From Winogradskyella sp046545555 (GTDB lineage: Bacteria; Bacteroidota; Bacteroidia; Flavobacteriales; Flavobacteriaceae): a DNA stretch of 64,000 nt. A model generated the notes under the pieces. That model did not search any database, was not told the origin of the DNA, and worked only from the letters and a program-made list of their open reading frames with translations. The position numbers were made by a program, and so were the translations under genes. This document shows, one piece after another, positions 1 to 8,806 of the stretch (its first letter is position 1; each line of letters starts with the position of its first letter). Location of the stretch: the NCBI RefSeq assembly GCF_046545555.1, contig NZ_JBHZTH010000006.1, positions 1 through 64,000 of the forward strand, given 5' to 3'.

Positions 1-9
1 ATTAAACTA

Positions 10-43
10 AAACCCTTACTATTTATTTAGTAAGGGTTTTTTA
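10..43. terminator. Hairpin terminator at left edge
   Basis: An 11-bp perfect stem (AAACCCTTACT at 10-20 with AGTAAGGGTTT at 29-39) and an 8-nt loop are followed by a T run. It is A-rich on the left and T-rich on the right, so it can work in both directions. It probably ends a gene left of the window and isolates the helicase gene. Confidence 0.75.
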
Positions 44-115
44 TGTTTTATTATACCCTGATTCTGCTTAAGAGGCTCAATTTTATTATCTTCAAGTTTG
101 ATATGAATACTATTT

Positions 116-2557
116 ATGAAGTTGAATAAAGAACTAGATCTTGCTTGGAATTTTGTAACTAATACAAATAGAAATATTTTTTTAACTGGTAAGGCTGGTA
201 CAGGTAAAACAACTTTTCTACATAAATTAAAATTACAATCTCAAAAACGAATGGTAGTTGTCGCTCCAACTGGAGTTGCTGCCATTAATGCTAAAGGGGT
301 TACAATTCATTCTTTTTTTCAAATGCCTTTTGGCCCTATTTTACCAGATTCTGACTTAAATTCCTCCTCAGGTTTTAATAGAAAGTTTAGTAAGACGAAA
401 ATTAATATAATAAAGTCTTTAGATCTTTTAGTTATTGATGAAATTAGTATGGTTAGGTCTGATTTATTAGATGGGATTGATAAGACACTTAGGCGATTCA
501 AGAATAGAAATTTAGTTTTTGGTGGAGTCCAGTTGTTAATGATAGGTGACCTTCAGCAATTATCTCCTGTAATAAAAGAACACGAATGGAGATTATTAAG
601 CCCTTTTTATAAGAATGCTTTTTTCTTTAGTAGTCAGGCTTATCAAGCATGTGATGCGATTACTATTGAATTGAAATTTATATATAGACAAGATAACCCC
701 GTGTTTATAGATATTCTTAATGAAGTTAGGAATAATAAATTGAGTAATATCTCAGCTGATGAACTTAATAAACGATATTATCCAGAATTTATAACTAATG
801 AAAATGATGGTTATATTTCGTTAACGACGCATAACAATAAAGCTAATCAAACGAATCAACAAGAGCTTAAAAAACTTACTGGTAAATCTAAGGTCTACAA
901 AGCAGAAGTTAAAGGAAATTTCCCAGAGCATTCTTACCCAAATAATGATGAACTTGAACTAAAAGTCGGAGCACAAGTCATGTTTGTTAAAAACGATAGC
1001 TCTCCTGAAAAGCGTTATTATAATGGCAAAATAGGCAAGGTTATTTTATTAGATGAAGATGAAGTTATTGTGAATTGTCCAGATGACGATTTTAATATAG
1101 TTACAAAACGTGAATTGTGGGAGAATATAAAATATACTGTAGATTCTGACACTAAAGCAATATCAGAAGATAAGATTGGAAGTTATACACAAATACCATT
1201 GCGCTTAGCATGGTCAATTACAATTCATAAAAGTCAAGGCTTAACTTTTGAAAAAGCTATTATAGATGCAGAAGGGGCTTTTGCTCATGGACAAACATAT
1301 GTTGCACTCAGTCGCTGTAAATCTCTTGAAGGTTTAATATTAAAAAGTAAAATCACGCCAAATCAAATTATAAGCGATAACAATGTTATTTCTTTTAATG
1401 AAGATGCAGAAGCTAATCAACCTAATGATCAAATTCTAAGAGAATCCAAACGAACGTTTCAATTGGATTTAATTTCAGAGGTTTTTAATTTTTATAAATT
1501 CTTATATCCAGCAAATAGAATATTAGACATCTACTATAAAAATAGAGGTAGTATAGAAGGTAATATAGAAATACCTTTAACCAATATAAAAGTGTGTATA
1601 ACTAATTTATTAAAAGTAAGTACGTCGTTTAATACGCAATTAAAGTCAATAGGTGATGCTCTTGATATTCCTGATTCAAATTCATCAATACAAGAAAGGT
1701 TCTCTAAAGCTGTGGCTTATTTTACAGATCAAACTAAATCAAAAATAGAAGACTCAATTAAAACATTCGGTTTTACTACAGATAATAAAACAATTGAAAA
1801 AGATATAAATAAACAATATGATACTCTAGAAGAATTATTGGCAACTAAGTTGTTGTATTTTGAAGGTCTAAAGAATGGATTCAATGTAGAACAGTTTCTT
1901 GATTTAAGGGCAAAATCTGTGTTTCTTGCAAAAGACAAACCAAAAAAACAACGTAAAGTTGTAATTGATGGAACCACAAATGTCGAGCTTTTTGAACTAT
2001 TAAGAGAGTTAAGAAATCAAATAGCAAAGCGAGAAGATCTTGTTCATTTTCAAGTTTTTACACAGAAGTCATTATATGCCATGTGTGAACTATTACCAAA
2101 TACAAAACAAGAGTTGAAAGCAGTACATGGAATGGGAAAAACACGTATTGAAAAGTACGGAACAGAAATTTTAAAAGTCATTAAAACGTATTGTGAAGAG
2201 AATGACATTGAAACTTCAAACGATGTTTCAGTTTTTGAAGAATTGAAACCAAAAAAAAGACAAAAAGGAGATACTAAGAAAATTTCTTTGGAATTATTTA
2301 AAGCAGGAAAGTCAGTAGATCAAATCGCATTAGAGCGAGATTTAAACACAAATACTATCTTTGGACATCTAGCTGAATTCATTTCTTCTGGTGAAGTAAA
2401 GATTACAGATTTAATAACAAAAGCTCACTTTTTAGAATTAAAAAAAATTATTCCAACTAAAACTTTCGAAAATTTATCAGATTTAAAACATCAAGTAGAT
2501 GATAAATTCTCTTATGGGGAATTACGATTGGTAGTTAACGAGCTTTCAAAAAATTAA
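116..2557 (+). CDS. PIF1/RecD-type DNA helicase with HRDC and helix-turn-helix domains
   Basis: An 813-aa superfamily 1 helicase. Walker A GKAGTGKT is at residues 25-32, Walker B VIDEIS near 106-111, GDLQQLSP near 143, and the C-terminal motor motifs HKSQG and YVALSRC are near 372-402. These match the PIF1-like family, which unwinds DNA 5'-3' in recombination and replication restart (family knowledge). An HRDC domain (about 620-700, with a GMGKTRIEKYG segment) and a helix-turn-helix domain (about 715-775) follow, an architecture common in Bacteroidota. The ATG at 116 lies close before the P-loop. The gene stands alone between two terminators and converges on the acyl-CoA dehydrogenase. The exact biological role is inferred. 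Confidence 0.93.
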   Translation: MKLNKELDLAWNFVTNTNRNIFLTGKAGTGKTTFLHKLKLQSQKRMVVVAPTGVAAINAKGVTIHSFFQMPFGPILPDSDLNSSSGFNRKFSKTKINIIKSLDLLVIDEISMVRSDLLDGIDKTLRRFKNRNLVFGGVQLLMIGDLQQLSPVIKEHEWRLLSPFYKNAFFFSSQAYQACDAITIELKFIYRQDNPVFIDILNEVRNNKLSNISADELNKRYYPEFITNENDGYISLTTHNNKANQTNQQELKKLTGKSKVYKAEVKGNFPEHSYPNNDELELKVGAQVMFVKNDSSPEKRYYNGKIGKVILLDEDEVIVNCPDDDFNIVTKRELWENIKYTVDSDTKAISEDKIGSYTQIPLRLAWSITIHKSQGLTFEKAIIDAEGAFAHGQTYVALSRCKSLEGLILKSKITPNQIISDNNVISFNEDAEANQPNDQILRESKRTFQLDLISEVFNFYKFLYPANRILDIYYKNRGSIEGNIEIPLTNIKVCITNLLKVSTSFNTQLKSIGDALDIPDSNSSIQERFSKAVAYFTDQTKSKIEDSIKTFGFTTDNKTIEKDINKQYDTLEELLATKLLYFEGLKNGFNVEQFLDLRAKSVFLAKDKPKKQRKVVIDGTTNVELFELLRELRNQIAKREDLVHFQVFTQKSLYAMCELLPNTKQELKAVHGMGKTRIEKYGTEILKVIKTYCEENDIETSNDVSVFEELKPKKRQKGDTKKISLELFKAGKSVDQIALERDLNTNTIFGHLAEFISSGEVKITDLITKAHFLELKKIIPTKTFENLSDLKHQVDDKFSYGELRLVVNELSKN

Positions 2558-2588
2558 AAAGGCTTCAAAATTAAATTCTGAAGCCTTT
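2558..2588. terminator. Bidirectional terminator between convergent genes
   Basis: A 10-bp stem (AAAGGCTTCA with TGAAGCCTTT) and an 11-nt AT loop begin directly after the helicase stop codon. The gene on the other strand ends 20 nt further on, so this hairpin can serve both genes. Confidence 0.8.
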
Positions 2589-2607
2589 AATATATATTCA
2601 AGTAATG

Positions 2608-3750
2608 TTATCCTTTAATCAAACCACGGGAAATAACAATTTTCTGAATCTCTGAAGTTCCCTCGTAAATCTGAGTAATTTTCGCATCACGCATTAAGCG
2701 CTCAACATGGTATTCTTTTACAAATCCATTTCCACCATGTATTTGAACCGCTTCAACCGTATGTTCCATAGCAACCTTACTAGCGTAAAGTTTAGCCATT
2801 GCACTACTCATATCGTAGTTATTACCCTGGTCTTTGTCCCAAGCCGATTTCATTACTAACATTCTAGCAGCTTCAATTTCTGTATACATATCTGCTAACT
2901 TAAATGCAATCGCCTGATGATTGCATATTTCTGTACCAAAAGCTTTACGCTCTTTAGAATATTTTAAAGCTAATTCATAAGCACCAGAAGCAATACCTAA
3001 AGCTTGTGCAGCAATACCTATTCTTCCACCAGAAAGTGTTTTCATAGCAAACCTAAATCCAGATCCATTAGCGCCAATTCTATTTTCTTTAGGGACTTTT
3101 ACATCATTAAATTGTAGCGTGTGCGTGTCACTCCCTCTAATACCAAGCTTATCTTCTTTAGGCCCAATATCAAAACCTTTCATTCCTTTTTCAATAATAA
3201 AGGCATTAATACCATGAGATCCTTTGTGCTTATCGGTTTGAGCTATCACTAAATAAACATCAGAGCGTCCACCGTTAGTAATCCAGTTTTTAGTACCATT
3301 AAGTAAATAATGATCTCCTTTATCTATGGCAGTTGTTCTTTGCGAAGTTGCATCACTACCAGCTTCAGGTTCACTTAAACAAAAAGCTCCTATACTCTCA
3401 CCTGTGGCTAGTTTTGTTAAGTATTTTTGTTTTTGTTCTTCTGTTCCATAAGCTTCAAGGCCATAACAAACTAAAGAATTATTTACAGAAACCATAACTG
3501 AGGCAGAAGCATCAATTTTAGAAAGTTCTTCCATAATTAATACATATGAGATGGCATCCATACCACTTCCTCCATATTTTGGATCTACCATGATACCCAT
3601 AAAACCTAATTCTCCCATTTTACGGACCAATTCATCCGGAAATGTTTGCGCATTATCACGTTCTATTACACCAGGTAATAATTCAGTTTGTGCAAAATCA
3701 CGTGCTGCATCGCGAATCATTAAATGTTCTTCTGTTAAGCTAAAGTCCAT
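2608..3750 (-). CDS. Acyl-CoA dehydrogenase
   Basis: A 380-aa FAD flavoenzyme for alpha,beta-dehydrogenation of acyl-CoA in beta-oxidation or amino-acid catabolism. The N-terminal helical domain, the middle-domain signature CLSEPEAGSD and the C-terminal signature with QIHGGNGF are all present. The catalytic base is Glu363 in IYEGTSEIQ, the position used by short- and medium-chain enzymes, as opposed to isovaleryl/long-chain types. The length is typical. It is monocistronic, with a good -7 box just upstream. Chain-length preference cannot be read from the sequence; butyryl-CoA type is the best guess. Confidence 0.95.
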   Translation of the reverse strand: MDFSLTEEHLMIRDAARDFAQTELLPGVIERDNAQTFPDELVRKMGELGFMGIMVDPKYGGSGMDAISYVLIMEELSKIDASASVMVSVNNSLVCYGLEAYGTEEQKQKYLTKLATGESIGAFCLSEPEAGSDATSQRTTAIDKGDHYLLNGTKNWITNGGRSDVYLVIAQTDKHKGSHGINAFIIEKGMKGFDIGPKEDKLGIRGSDTHTLQFNDVKVPKENRIGANGSGFRFAMKTLSGGRIGIAAQALGIASGAYELALKYSKERKAFGTEICNHQAIAFKLADMYTEIEAARMLVMKSAWDKDQGNNYDMSSAMAKLYASKVAMEHTVEAVQIHGGNGFVKEYHVERLMRDAKITQIYEGTSEIQKIVISRGLIKG

Positions 3751-3785
3751 AAAAATCTAATTATTGATTTGATAAATTTTTGATG

Positions 3786-3793
3786 CAAAGATA
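3786..3793 (-). promoter_or_regulatory. Bacteroidota -7 box for acyl-CoA dehydrogenase
   Basis: On the minus strand the sequence reads TATCTTTG, a full match to the TAnnTTTG -7 element, 36 nt upstream of the start codon. No clear -33 TTTG is seen at the expected distance. Confidence 0.5.
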
Positions 3794-3839
3794 AAGTTTT
3801 CTTGTGGTATTTTTAATAAGTAATGTTATTTTTACTAAT

Positions 3840-4913
3840 ATGATAAAATCTAATTTTAATGTCATTGGAGTAATGTCAGGTACATCTTTAGATGGAATCG
3901 ATATAATTTATGCTGAATTCAAATTTGATAATCAATGGACTTTCGTAATTCATAATGCAGAAACAATTAAATACTCTAAAAAATGGAAGTCTATTTTAAA
4001 AGAATTGGTCAATAGAAGTAGGCTAGAGTTAGATAATATTGATGCTGAGTACTCAATTTATTTAGCTACTGTAATTCTAAATTTTTTAAAAGAAAATCAA
4101 ATTGAAGCTATTGATTTTATTTCATCCCATGGTCATACAGCATTACATCAGCCAGAAAACGGTTTAACCTTACAAATTGGTAATAAACAGATTTTAGCTG
4201 AAGTTTTAAATCTAAAAGTTATTTGTGACTTTAGGATTCAAGATGTTCAGTATGGTGGTCAAGGAGCACCATTAGTTCCAATTGGTGATCGTTTATTATT
4301 TAGTCATTATGATTACTGTTTAAATTTAGGTGGTTTTGCTAACATTTCATTTGAAAATAAAAAGAATAGAATTGCTTATGATATTTGTCCAGTAAATATT
4401 GTTTTGAATCATTATGCGGCTAAATTGGGTATGGAATATGATGATAAAGGTAAAATAGCTTTAAGTGGTAAAGTGAGAAATGAATTATTGATTAAATTGA
4501 ATGAACTTAATTTTTATACTGAGAGTCCTCCAAAATCCCTAGGCTTAGAATGGGTAGAATTAAATATTTTTCCATTAATTAATTCTTTTAATCTGCAGGT
4601 TGAAGATATTCTAAGCACATTCATCGAGCACATTGCTATACAAGTGTCTAAAGTGTTATATAAAAAGCATACTAATGTTTTGATTACTGGAGGTGGTGCG
4701 TACAATAAATTTTTAATTGAAAGGTTAAATATTTATTCGCCATGTCATATTATTATACCAACCAAAGAAATCATAGAGTTTAAAGAAGCCTTGGTTTTTG
4801 GTCTTTTAGGTGTTTTAAAAGAGATAAATGAAGTTAATTGCTTACAAAGTGTTACAGGTGCAATCAAAGATCACTCAAGCGGTAAAATTTTAATTCCTAA
4901 AAATCATGTATAA
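3840..4913 (+). CDS. anmK: Anhydro-N-acetylmuramic acid kinase
   Basis: This ATP-dependent kinase opens the 1,6-anhydro ring of anhydroMurNAc and yields MurNAc-6-phosphate in cell-wall recycling. The N-terminal signature GVMSGTSLDGID, the central DFRIQDV segment with the expected catalytic Asp, and the late ATP-site motif ITGGGAYN are all visible. I chose the ATG at 3840 (357 aa) because the family starts a few residues before GVMSGTSLDG. An upstream ATG at 3804 adds 12 hydrophobic residues (369 aa) and is possible but less likely. It is followed after 57 nt by the dehydrogenase. Confidence 0.93.
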   Translation: MIKSNFNVIGVMSGTSLDGIDIIYAEFKFDNQWTFVIHNAETIKYSKKWKSILKELVNRSRLELDNIDAEYSIYLATVILNFLKENQIEAIDFISSHGHTALHQPENGLTLQIGNKQILAEVLNLKVICDFRIQDVQYGGQGAPLVPIGDRLLFSHYDYCLNLGGFANISFENKKNRIAYDICPVNIVLNHYAAKLGMEYDDKGKIALSGKVRNELLIKLNELNFYTESPPKSLGLEWVELNIFPLINSFNLQVEDILSTFIEHIAIQVSKVLYKKHTNVLITGGGAYNKFLIERLNIYSPCHIIIPTKEIIEFKEALVFGLLGVLKEINEVNCLQSVTGAIKDHSSGKILIPKNHV

Positions 4914-4938
4914 TTAACATTAAGCTTTGATTGTTTTT

Positions 4939-4946
4939 TATATTTG
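4939..4946 (+). promoter_or_regulatory. Bacteroidota -7 box for Glu/Leu/Phe/Val dehydrogenase
   Basis: TATATTTG matches TAnnTTTG exactly. It overlaps the most upstream TTG start of the next gene, so a transcript from it would begin after that codon and favours the downstream TTG at 4971. Confidence 0.45.
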
Positions 4947-4970
4947 TTACAACTAACTAAACGACTAAAA

Positions 4971-6200
4971 TTGATAAAAAAGTTACTTCAAACTTACGAA
5001 AATAAGCCTCCAGAAATTGTTTTTCATTGGAATGATCCTGAAACTGAAGCAGAGGGTTGGACAGTCATAAATTCATTAAGAGGTGGCGCAGCTGGTGGTG
5101 GTACAAGAATGAGAAAAGGTTTAGATAAAAATGAGGTTTTATCATTAGCAAAGACAATGGAAGTCAAATTCACGGTTTCTGGACCTGCTATTGGTGGAGC
5201 TAAATCTGGAATAAATTTTGACCCTCAGGACCCAAGAAAAAAAGGCGTTTTAGAACGATGGTATGCTGCAGTTTCCCCATTATTAAAGAGTTATTACGGA
5301 ACGGGTGGAGATTTAAATGTTGATGAAATACATGAGGTAATTCCAATTACTGAAGAAAGTGGTGTTTGGCATCCTCAAGAAGGTGTTTTTGAAGGTCACT
5401 TTAAACCAACACAAGCTGATAAAATTAATAGAATCGGTCAATTAAGGCAAGGGGTAATAAAGGTGATTGAAAATCCTCAATACTCTCCTGATGTTTCAAA
5501 AAAATATACAGTTGCAGACATGATTACTGGTTATGGTGTTGCTGTTGCAGCAAAACATTTTTATGAGATCAATGACGGTTCTATTAATGGTAAAAGAGTT
5601 ATAGTTCAGGGTTTTGGTAATGTTGGAGCTGCCGCAGCTTTTTATTTTGCGCAAATGGGTGCAAAAGTTGTTGGTATAATAGATCGAGTTGGTGGATTAA
5701 TTAATAGTGAAGGTTTTTCATTTAAAGAGATTACTGATTTATATCTTAGTAAAAACGGCAATACACTGGTCGCGGATAAATTAATCCCTTTTAAGGATAT
5801 CAATAACAAGATTTGGTCATTGGAAACCGAGATCTTTGCTCCTTGTGCAGCATCAAGATTGGTTACTCAAAGCCAAATAGATCAAATGATAGATACAGGT
5901 TTAGAAGTTATAACGTGCGGAGCAAACGTCCCTTTTGCAGATAAGGAAATTTTCTTTGGATCGATTATGGAACACACTGACCAAAAAGTTAGTTTAATAC
6001 CAGATTTTATTTCAAATTGTGGTATGGCTAGAGTTTTTGCTTACTTTATGGAGCGGAAGGTTTTAATGACAGACGAAGCTATATTTAATGATACTTCAAA
6101 GGTTATTAAAAAAGCCCTAATAGATGTGAAAGACCATAACCCAGCAAACATAGGTATTAGTGAAACCGCATTTGAGATTGCGTTAAGACAATTAATATAA
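4971..6200 (+). CDS. Glu/Leu/Phe/Val family amino-acid dehydrogenase
   Basis: This enzyme performs NAD(P)-dependent oxidative deamination of an amino acid. The substrate-site segment GGAAGGGTRM, the PAIGGAKSGI motif with the catalytic Lys, the GTGGDLNVDE segment and the Rossmann motif GFGNVG are present. No ATG lies between the upstream in-frame stop (4911) and the conserved domain, so translation must begin at a non-ATG codon. I prefer TTG at 4971 (409 aa, MIKKLLQTYENKPPEIVF), which aligns with family N-termini as I remember them; TTG at 4944 gives 418 aa but lies inside a -7 box. nhaD follows after 15 nt, so they are probably co-transcribed. Which amino acid is used is not clear. Confidence 0.92.
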   Translation: MIKKLLQTYENKPPEIVFHWNDPETEAEGWTVINSLRGGAAGGGTRMRKGLDKNEVLSLAKTMEVKFTVSGPAIGGAKSGINFDPQDPRKKGVLERWYAAVSPLLKSYYGTGGDLNVDEIHEVIPITEESGVWHPQEGVFEGHFKPTQADKINRIGQLRQGVIKVIENPQYSPDVSKKYTVADMITGYGVAVAAKHFYEINDGSINGKRVIVQGFGNVGAAAAFYFAQMGAKVVGIIDRVGGLINSEGFSFKEITDLYLSKNGNTLVADKLIPFKDINNKIWSLETEIFAPCAASRLVTQSQIDQMIDTGLEVITCGANVPFADKEIFFGSIMEHTDQKVSLIPDFISNCGMARVFAYFMERKVLMTDEAIFNDTSKVIKKALIDVKDHNPANIGISETAFEIALRQLI

Positions 6201-6215
6201 AAACATCCCTTAATT

Positions 6216-7607
6216 ATGGAAACAGTAATAATTCTCGTTTTTGTCTTTGGCTACTTAGCCATTACATTAGAACACAATATTAAAATAGATAAGCTAATTC
6301 CGGCTTTAGTAATGATGGCTATAAGTTGGGCCTTAATTTCTCTTGGCATTGATGATTTTTCACAATGGTTCGATTCAGCAAAACATAGTTTAATGGATAA
6401 CTTTGGTTTGCTCCCACATGAAGAGAAAATGCATTTAATGGAAGAAACGTTACTGCATCATTTAGGTAAAACAGCCGAGATATTAGTTTTCCTTTTAGGG
6501 GCAATGACGATTGTCGAAATAATTGATTATTTTGATGGGTTCTCAACCATAAAGAATGCGGTTAACTTTAATAGTCGAAAGAAGCTTTTATGGATGTTTT
6601 CAATATTAGCTTTTATACTTTCTGCAATAATAGATAATTTAACGGCAACGATTGTTTTAATATCAATACTTCAAAAAATTGTTAAAGATAGAGATATTAG
6701 AATTTGGTATGCAGGTTTAATTATTATTGCAGCAAATGCTGGTGGTGCTTGGTCTCCGATTGGAGATGTTACAACTACTATGCTTTGGATAGGTGATAAA
6801 GTATCTACAGGTAAATTATTTATGTACCTCTTTATTCCATCTTTATTATGTATGATAGTACCAACATTTATTGCTTCTTTATTAAAACCATTTAAGGGTG
6901 AATTAGAGTTGCAAGAATCTGATGGAAAACCTAAGAATAAGTTTAGTTCTACTATGTTATTTTTAGGTCTAGGAGCAATAGTTTTTGTTCCTGTATTTAA
7001 AGTAATTACGCACTTACCTCCATATGTAGGTATGATGTTATCTCTTGGTGTGGTTGCAATATTTGCTGAGATATACAGTAATTCAAAATTTGCAATATCT
7101 GCCGCAGCCTCTGATGAACATAATGAACACGCAAGTCATAGTCCGGTACATTACTCGTTGTCTAAAATAGAATTACCGAGTATTTTATTCTTCTTAGGGA
7201 TTTTAATGGCTGTTGCAGCATTAGAATCTTTGGGTATACTTTTTGGTTTTGCAGACACATTACAGAATAATACACCGATGCTAGGTACAGAACTTCATGG
7301 TGAAGGCGTTTCAGATTTAGTTGTTTTATTATTAGGTGTAGGTTCAGCAGTAATTGATAACGTGCCTTTAGTAGCGGCAAGTTTAGGTATGTTTTCTGAG
7401 CCGCTAGATAATGAATTATGGCATTTTATAGCATATTCAGCTGGTACAGGTGGAAGTATGTTAATAATTGGTTCTGCTGCGGGTGTTGTAGCTATGGGCA
7501 TGGAAAAAATAGACTTTTTCTGGTATTTAAAGAAAATATCGTGGTTAGCATTAGTAGGCTTCTTGGCAGGTGCTATGGCATTTATGATAACTAGGTCAAT
7601 TTTCTAA
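6216..7607 (+). CDS. nhaD: NhaD-type sodium:proton antiporter
   Basis: A 463-aa inner-membrane antiporter with about a dozen hydrophobic segments. The IDNLTATIVL segment (near residues 130-145), the NAGGAWSPIGDVTTTMLW segment and the late IDNVPLVAA repeat mark the NhaD branch of the IT superfamily. It exchanges Na+ (or Li+) for H+ and is common in marine bacteria (family knowledge). A His/Glu-rich cytoplasmic loop lies near residue 305. It sits 15 nt after the amino-acid dehydrogenase; a functional link is not established. Confidence 0.93.
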   Translation: METVIILVFVFGYLAITLEHNIKIDKLIPALVMMAISWALISLGIDDFSQWFDSAKHSLMDNFGLLPHEEKMHLMEETLLHHLGKTAEILVFLLGAMTIVEIIDYFDGFSTIKNAVNFNSRKKLLWMFSILAFILSAIIDNLTATIVLISILQKIVKDRDIRIWYAGLIIIAANAGGAWSPIGDVTTTMLWIGDKVSTGKLFMYLFIPSLLCMIVPTFIASLLKPFKGELELQESDGKPKNKFSSTMLFLGLGAIVFVPVFKVITHLPPYVGMMLSLGVVAIFAEIYSNSKFAISAAASDEHNEHASHSPVHYSLSKIELPSILFFLGILMAVAALESLGILFGFADTLQNNTPMLGTELHGEGVSDLVVLLLGVGSAVIDNVPLVAASLGMFSEPLDNELWHFIAYSAGTGGSMLIIGSAAGVVAMGMEKIDFFWYLKKISWLALVGFLAGAMAFMITRSIF

Positions 7608-7671
7608 CATACTTAAGTAAAAAACTTAACGTTATAACTTACAAGAACTTTTAAATTTAAAATTTTATTAT

Positions 7672-8367
7672 ATGATATTACTAAGTAATATTCAAGATGA
7701 AATAGGTATTGTAGCCGAGGGAGAGTCAATTGAAAAGACGCTGTCAATAATTGAGTTGATTACCAGTGGAGGTACTTCAGGAATGGTTATTATTCTTATT
7801 TTGTTTCTACTTTTGATTGTAACTACCTATATCTATTTTGAACGTATTTTTGCGATAAAAGCCGTTTCTAAAGTAGATTCAAACTTTATGAATCAAATTA
7901 AAGACCATGTTTCAAATGGAAAAATTGATTCTGCACAGATGCTATGTGCGCAGCAAAATTCGCCAGTGTCGAGATTAATTGGAAAAGGTATAACTAGAAT
8001 AGGCAAGCCACTAGAAGATATAAATACAGCAATCGAGAATGCTGGAAAATTAGAGGTCTATAGCCTAGAGAAGAATGTAAGTGTACTTGCGACCATCTCG
8101 GGAGTTGCACCAATGATTGGGTTTTTAGGAACAGTAGTGGGTATGATTCTTTCAATTTTTGAATTAGCTAACGCTGGTGGAACAATACAAATGGACGTTT
8201 TAGCAAGTGGTTTATATACCGCTATGACAACTACTGTTGGCGGACTTATAGTGGGTATTATTGCATATGTGGCGTATAACCATGTTGTAGTAAAAACAGA
8301 TAAAGTAGTTTATCAAATGGAGGCTAATTCTGTTGAGTTTTTAGATCACTTAAACGAGCCAATCTAA
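7672..8367 (+). CDS. exbB: MotA/TolQ/ExbB proton channel family protein
   Basis: A 231-aa inner-membrane subunit of a TonB-type energy-transducing motor. It has one N-terminal TM segment (about 38-58), a cytoplasmic loop, and two late TM segments containing ISGVAPMIGFLGTVVGMI and the AMTTTVGGLIVGIIAYVAYN helix, the ExbB/TolQ signatures. It is the first gene of an exbB-exbD-tonB-folC run (1-nt gap to exbD). It is more ExbB-like than MotA-like by length. The proton motive force would drive TonB-dependent receptors such as the one at 55.9 kb. Confidence 0.9.
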   Translation: MILLSNIQDEIGIVAEGESIEKTLSIIELITSGGTSGMVIILILFLLLIVTTYIYFERIFAIKAVSKVDSNFMNQIKDHVSNGKIDSAQMLCAQQNSPVSRLIGKGITRIGKPLEDINTAIENAGKLEVYSLEKNVSVLATISGVAPMIGFLGTVVGMILSIFELANAGGTIQMDVLASGLYTAMTTTVGGLIVGIIAYVAYNHVVVKTDKVVYQMEANSVEFLDHLNEPI

Positions 8368-8368
8368 T

Positions 8369-8764
8369 ATGGATATTAGAGGAAGAAGAAATAAAGTAAC
8401 GCCAGAGTTTAATTTCGCGTCTATGACCGATATTGTATTTCTCTTGTTGATATTTTTTATGATCGCTTCAACATTAGTTAGTACTAATGCTATTGATATT
8501 GTTTTGCCAAAGGCGAGCGGTAAAACAGAAAATAAAAAGTCTACAGCAGTAAGTATTAAAAAAGATTTAACCTACTATATTGATCAAAAGCGTGTAGGTG
8601 AGAGTGTTTTAGAGTCACAATTGTTATCTATTCTGTCTTCCCAAGAATCACCAACAATAGTATTGAGAGCTGAAAAGTCTGTTCCTGTTGAAAATGTGGT
8701 CAAGGTTATGGATATTGCCAATCGAAACAAATTCAAAGTAATATTAGCAGTGAAGCCAAACTAA
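8369..8764 (+). CDS. exbD: ExbD/TolR family biopolymer transport protein
   Basis: A 131-aa protein with a short cytoplasmic N-terminus, one TM helix (about 22-42) and a periplasmic domain. The helix begins MTDIVFLLLIFFMIAS, with the conserved Asp (D21) that carries protons in this family. The C-terminal domain shows the usual TIVLRAEKSVPVENVVKVMD pattern. It follows exbB after one nucleotide and almost certainly forms the motor with it. Confidence 0.92.
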   Translation: MDIRGRRNKVTPEFNFASMTDIVFLLLIFFMIASTLVSTNAIDIVLPKASGKTENKKSTAVSIKKDLTYYIDQKRVGESVLESQLLSILSSQESPTIVLRAEKSVPVENVVKVMDIANRNKFKVILAVKPN

Positions 8765-8771
8765 ACGGCAT

Positions 8772-8779
8772 TATTTTTG
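8772..8779 (+). promoter_or_regulatory. Possible -7 box before the TonB-like gene
   Basis: TATTTTTG fits TAnnTTTG and lies 28 nt before the GTG start of the TonB-like gene. No -33 element is visible, so it may be a chance match inside an operon. Confidence 0.25.
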
Positions 8780-8806
8780 AAACTATACTAATGAAAGTAT
8801 AAAACA

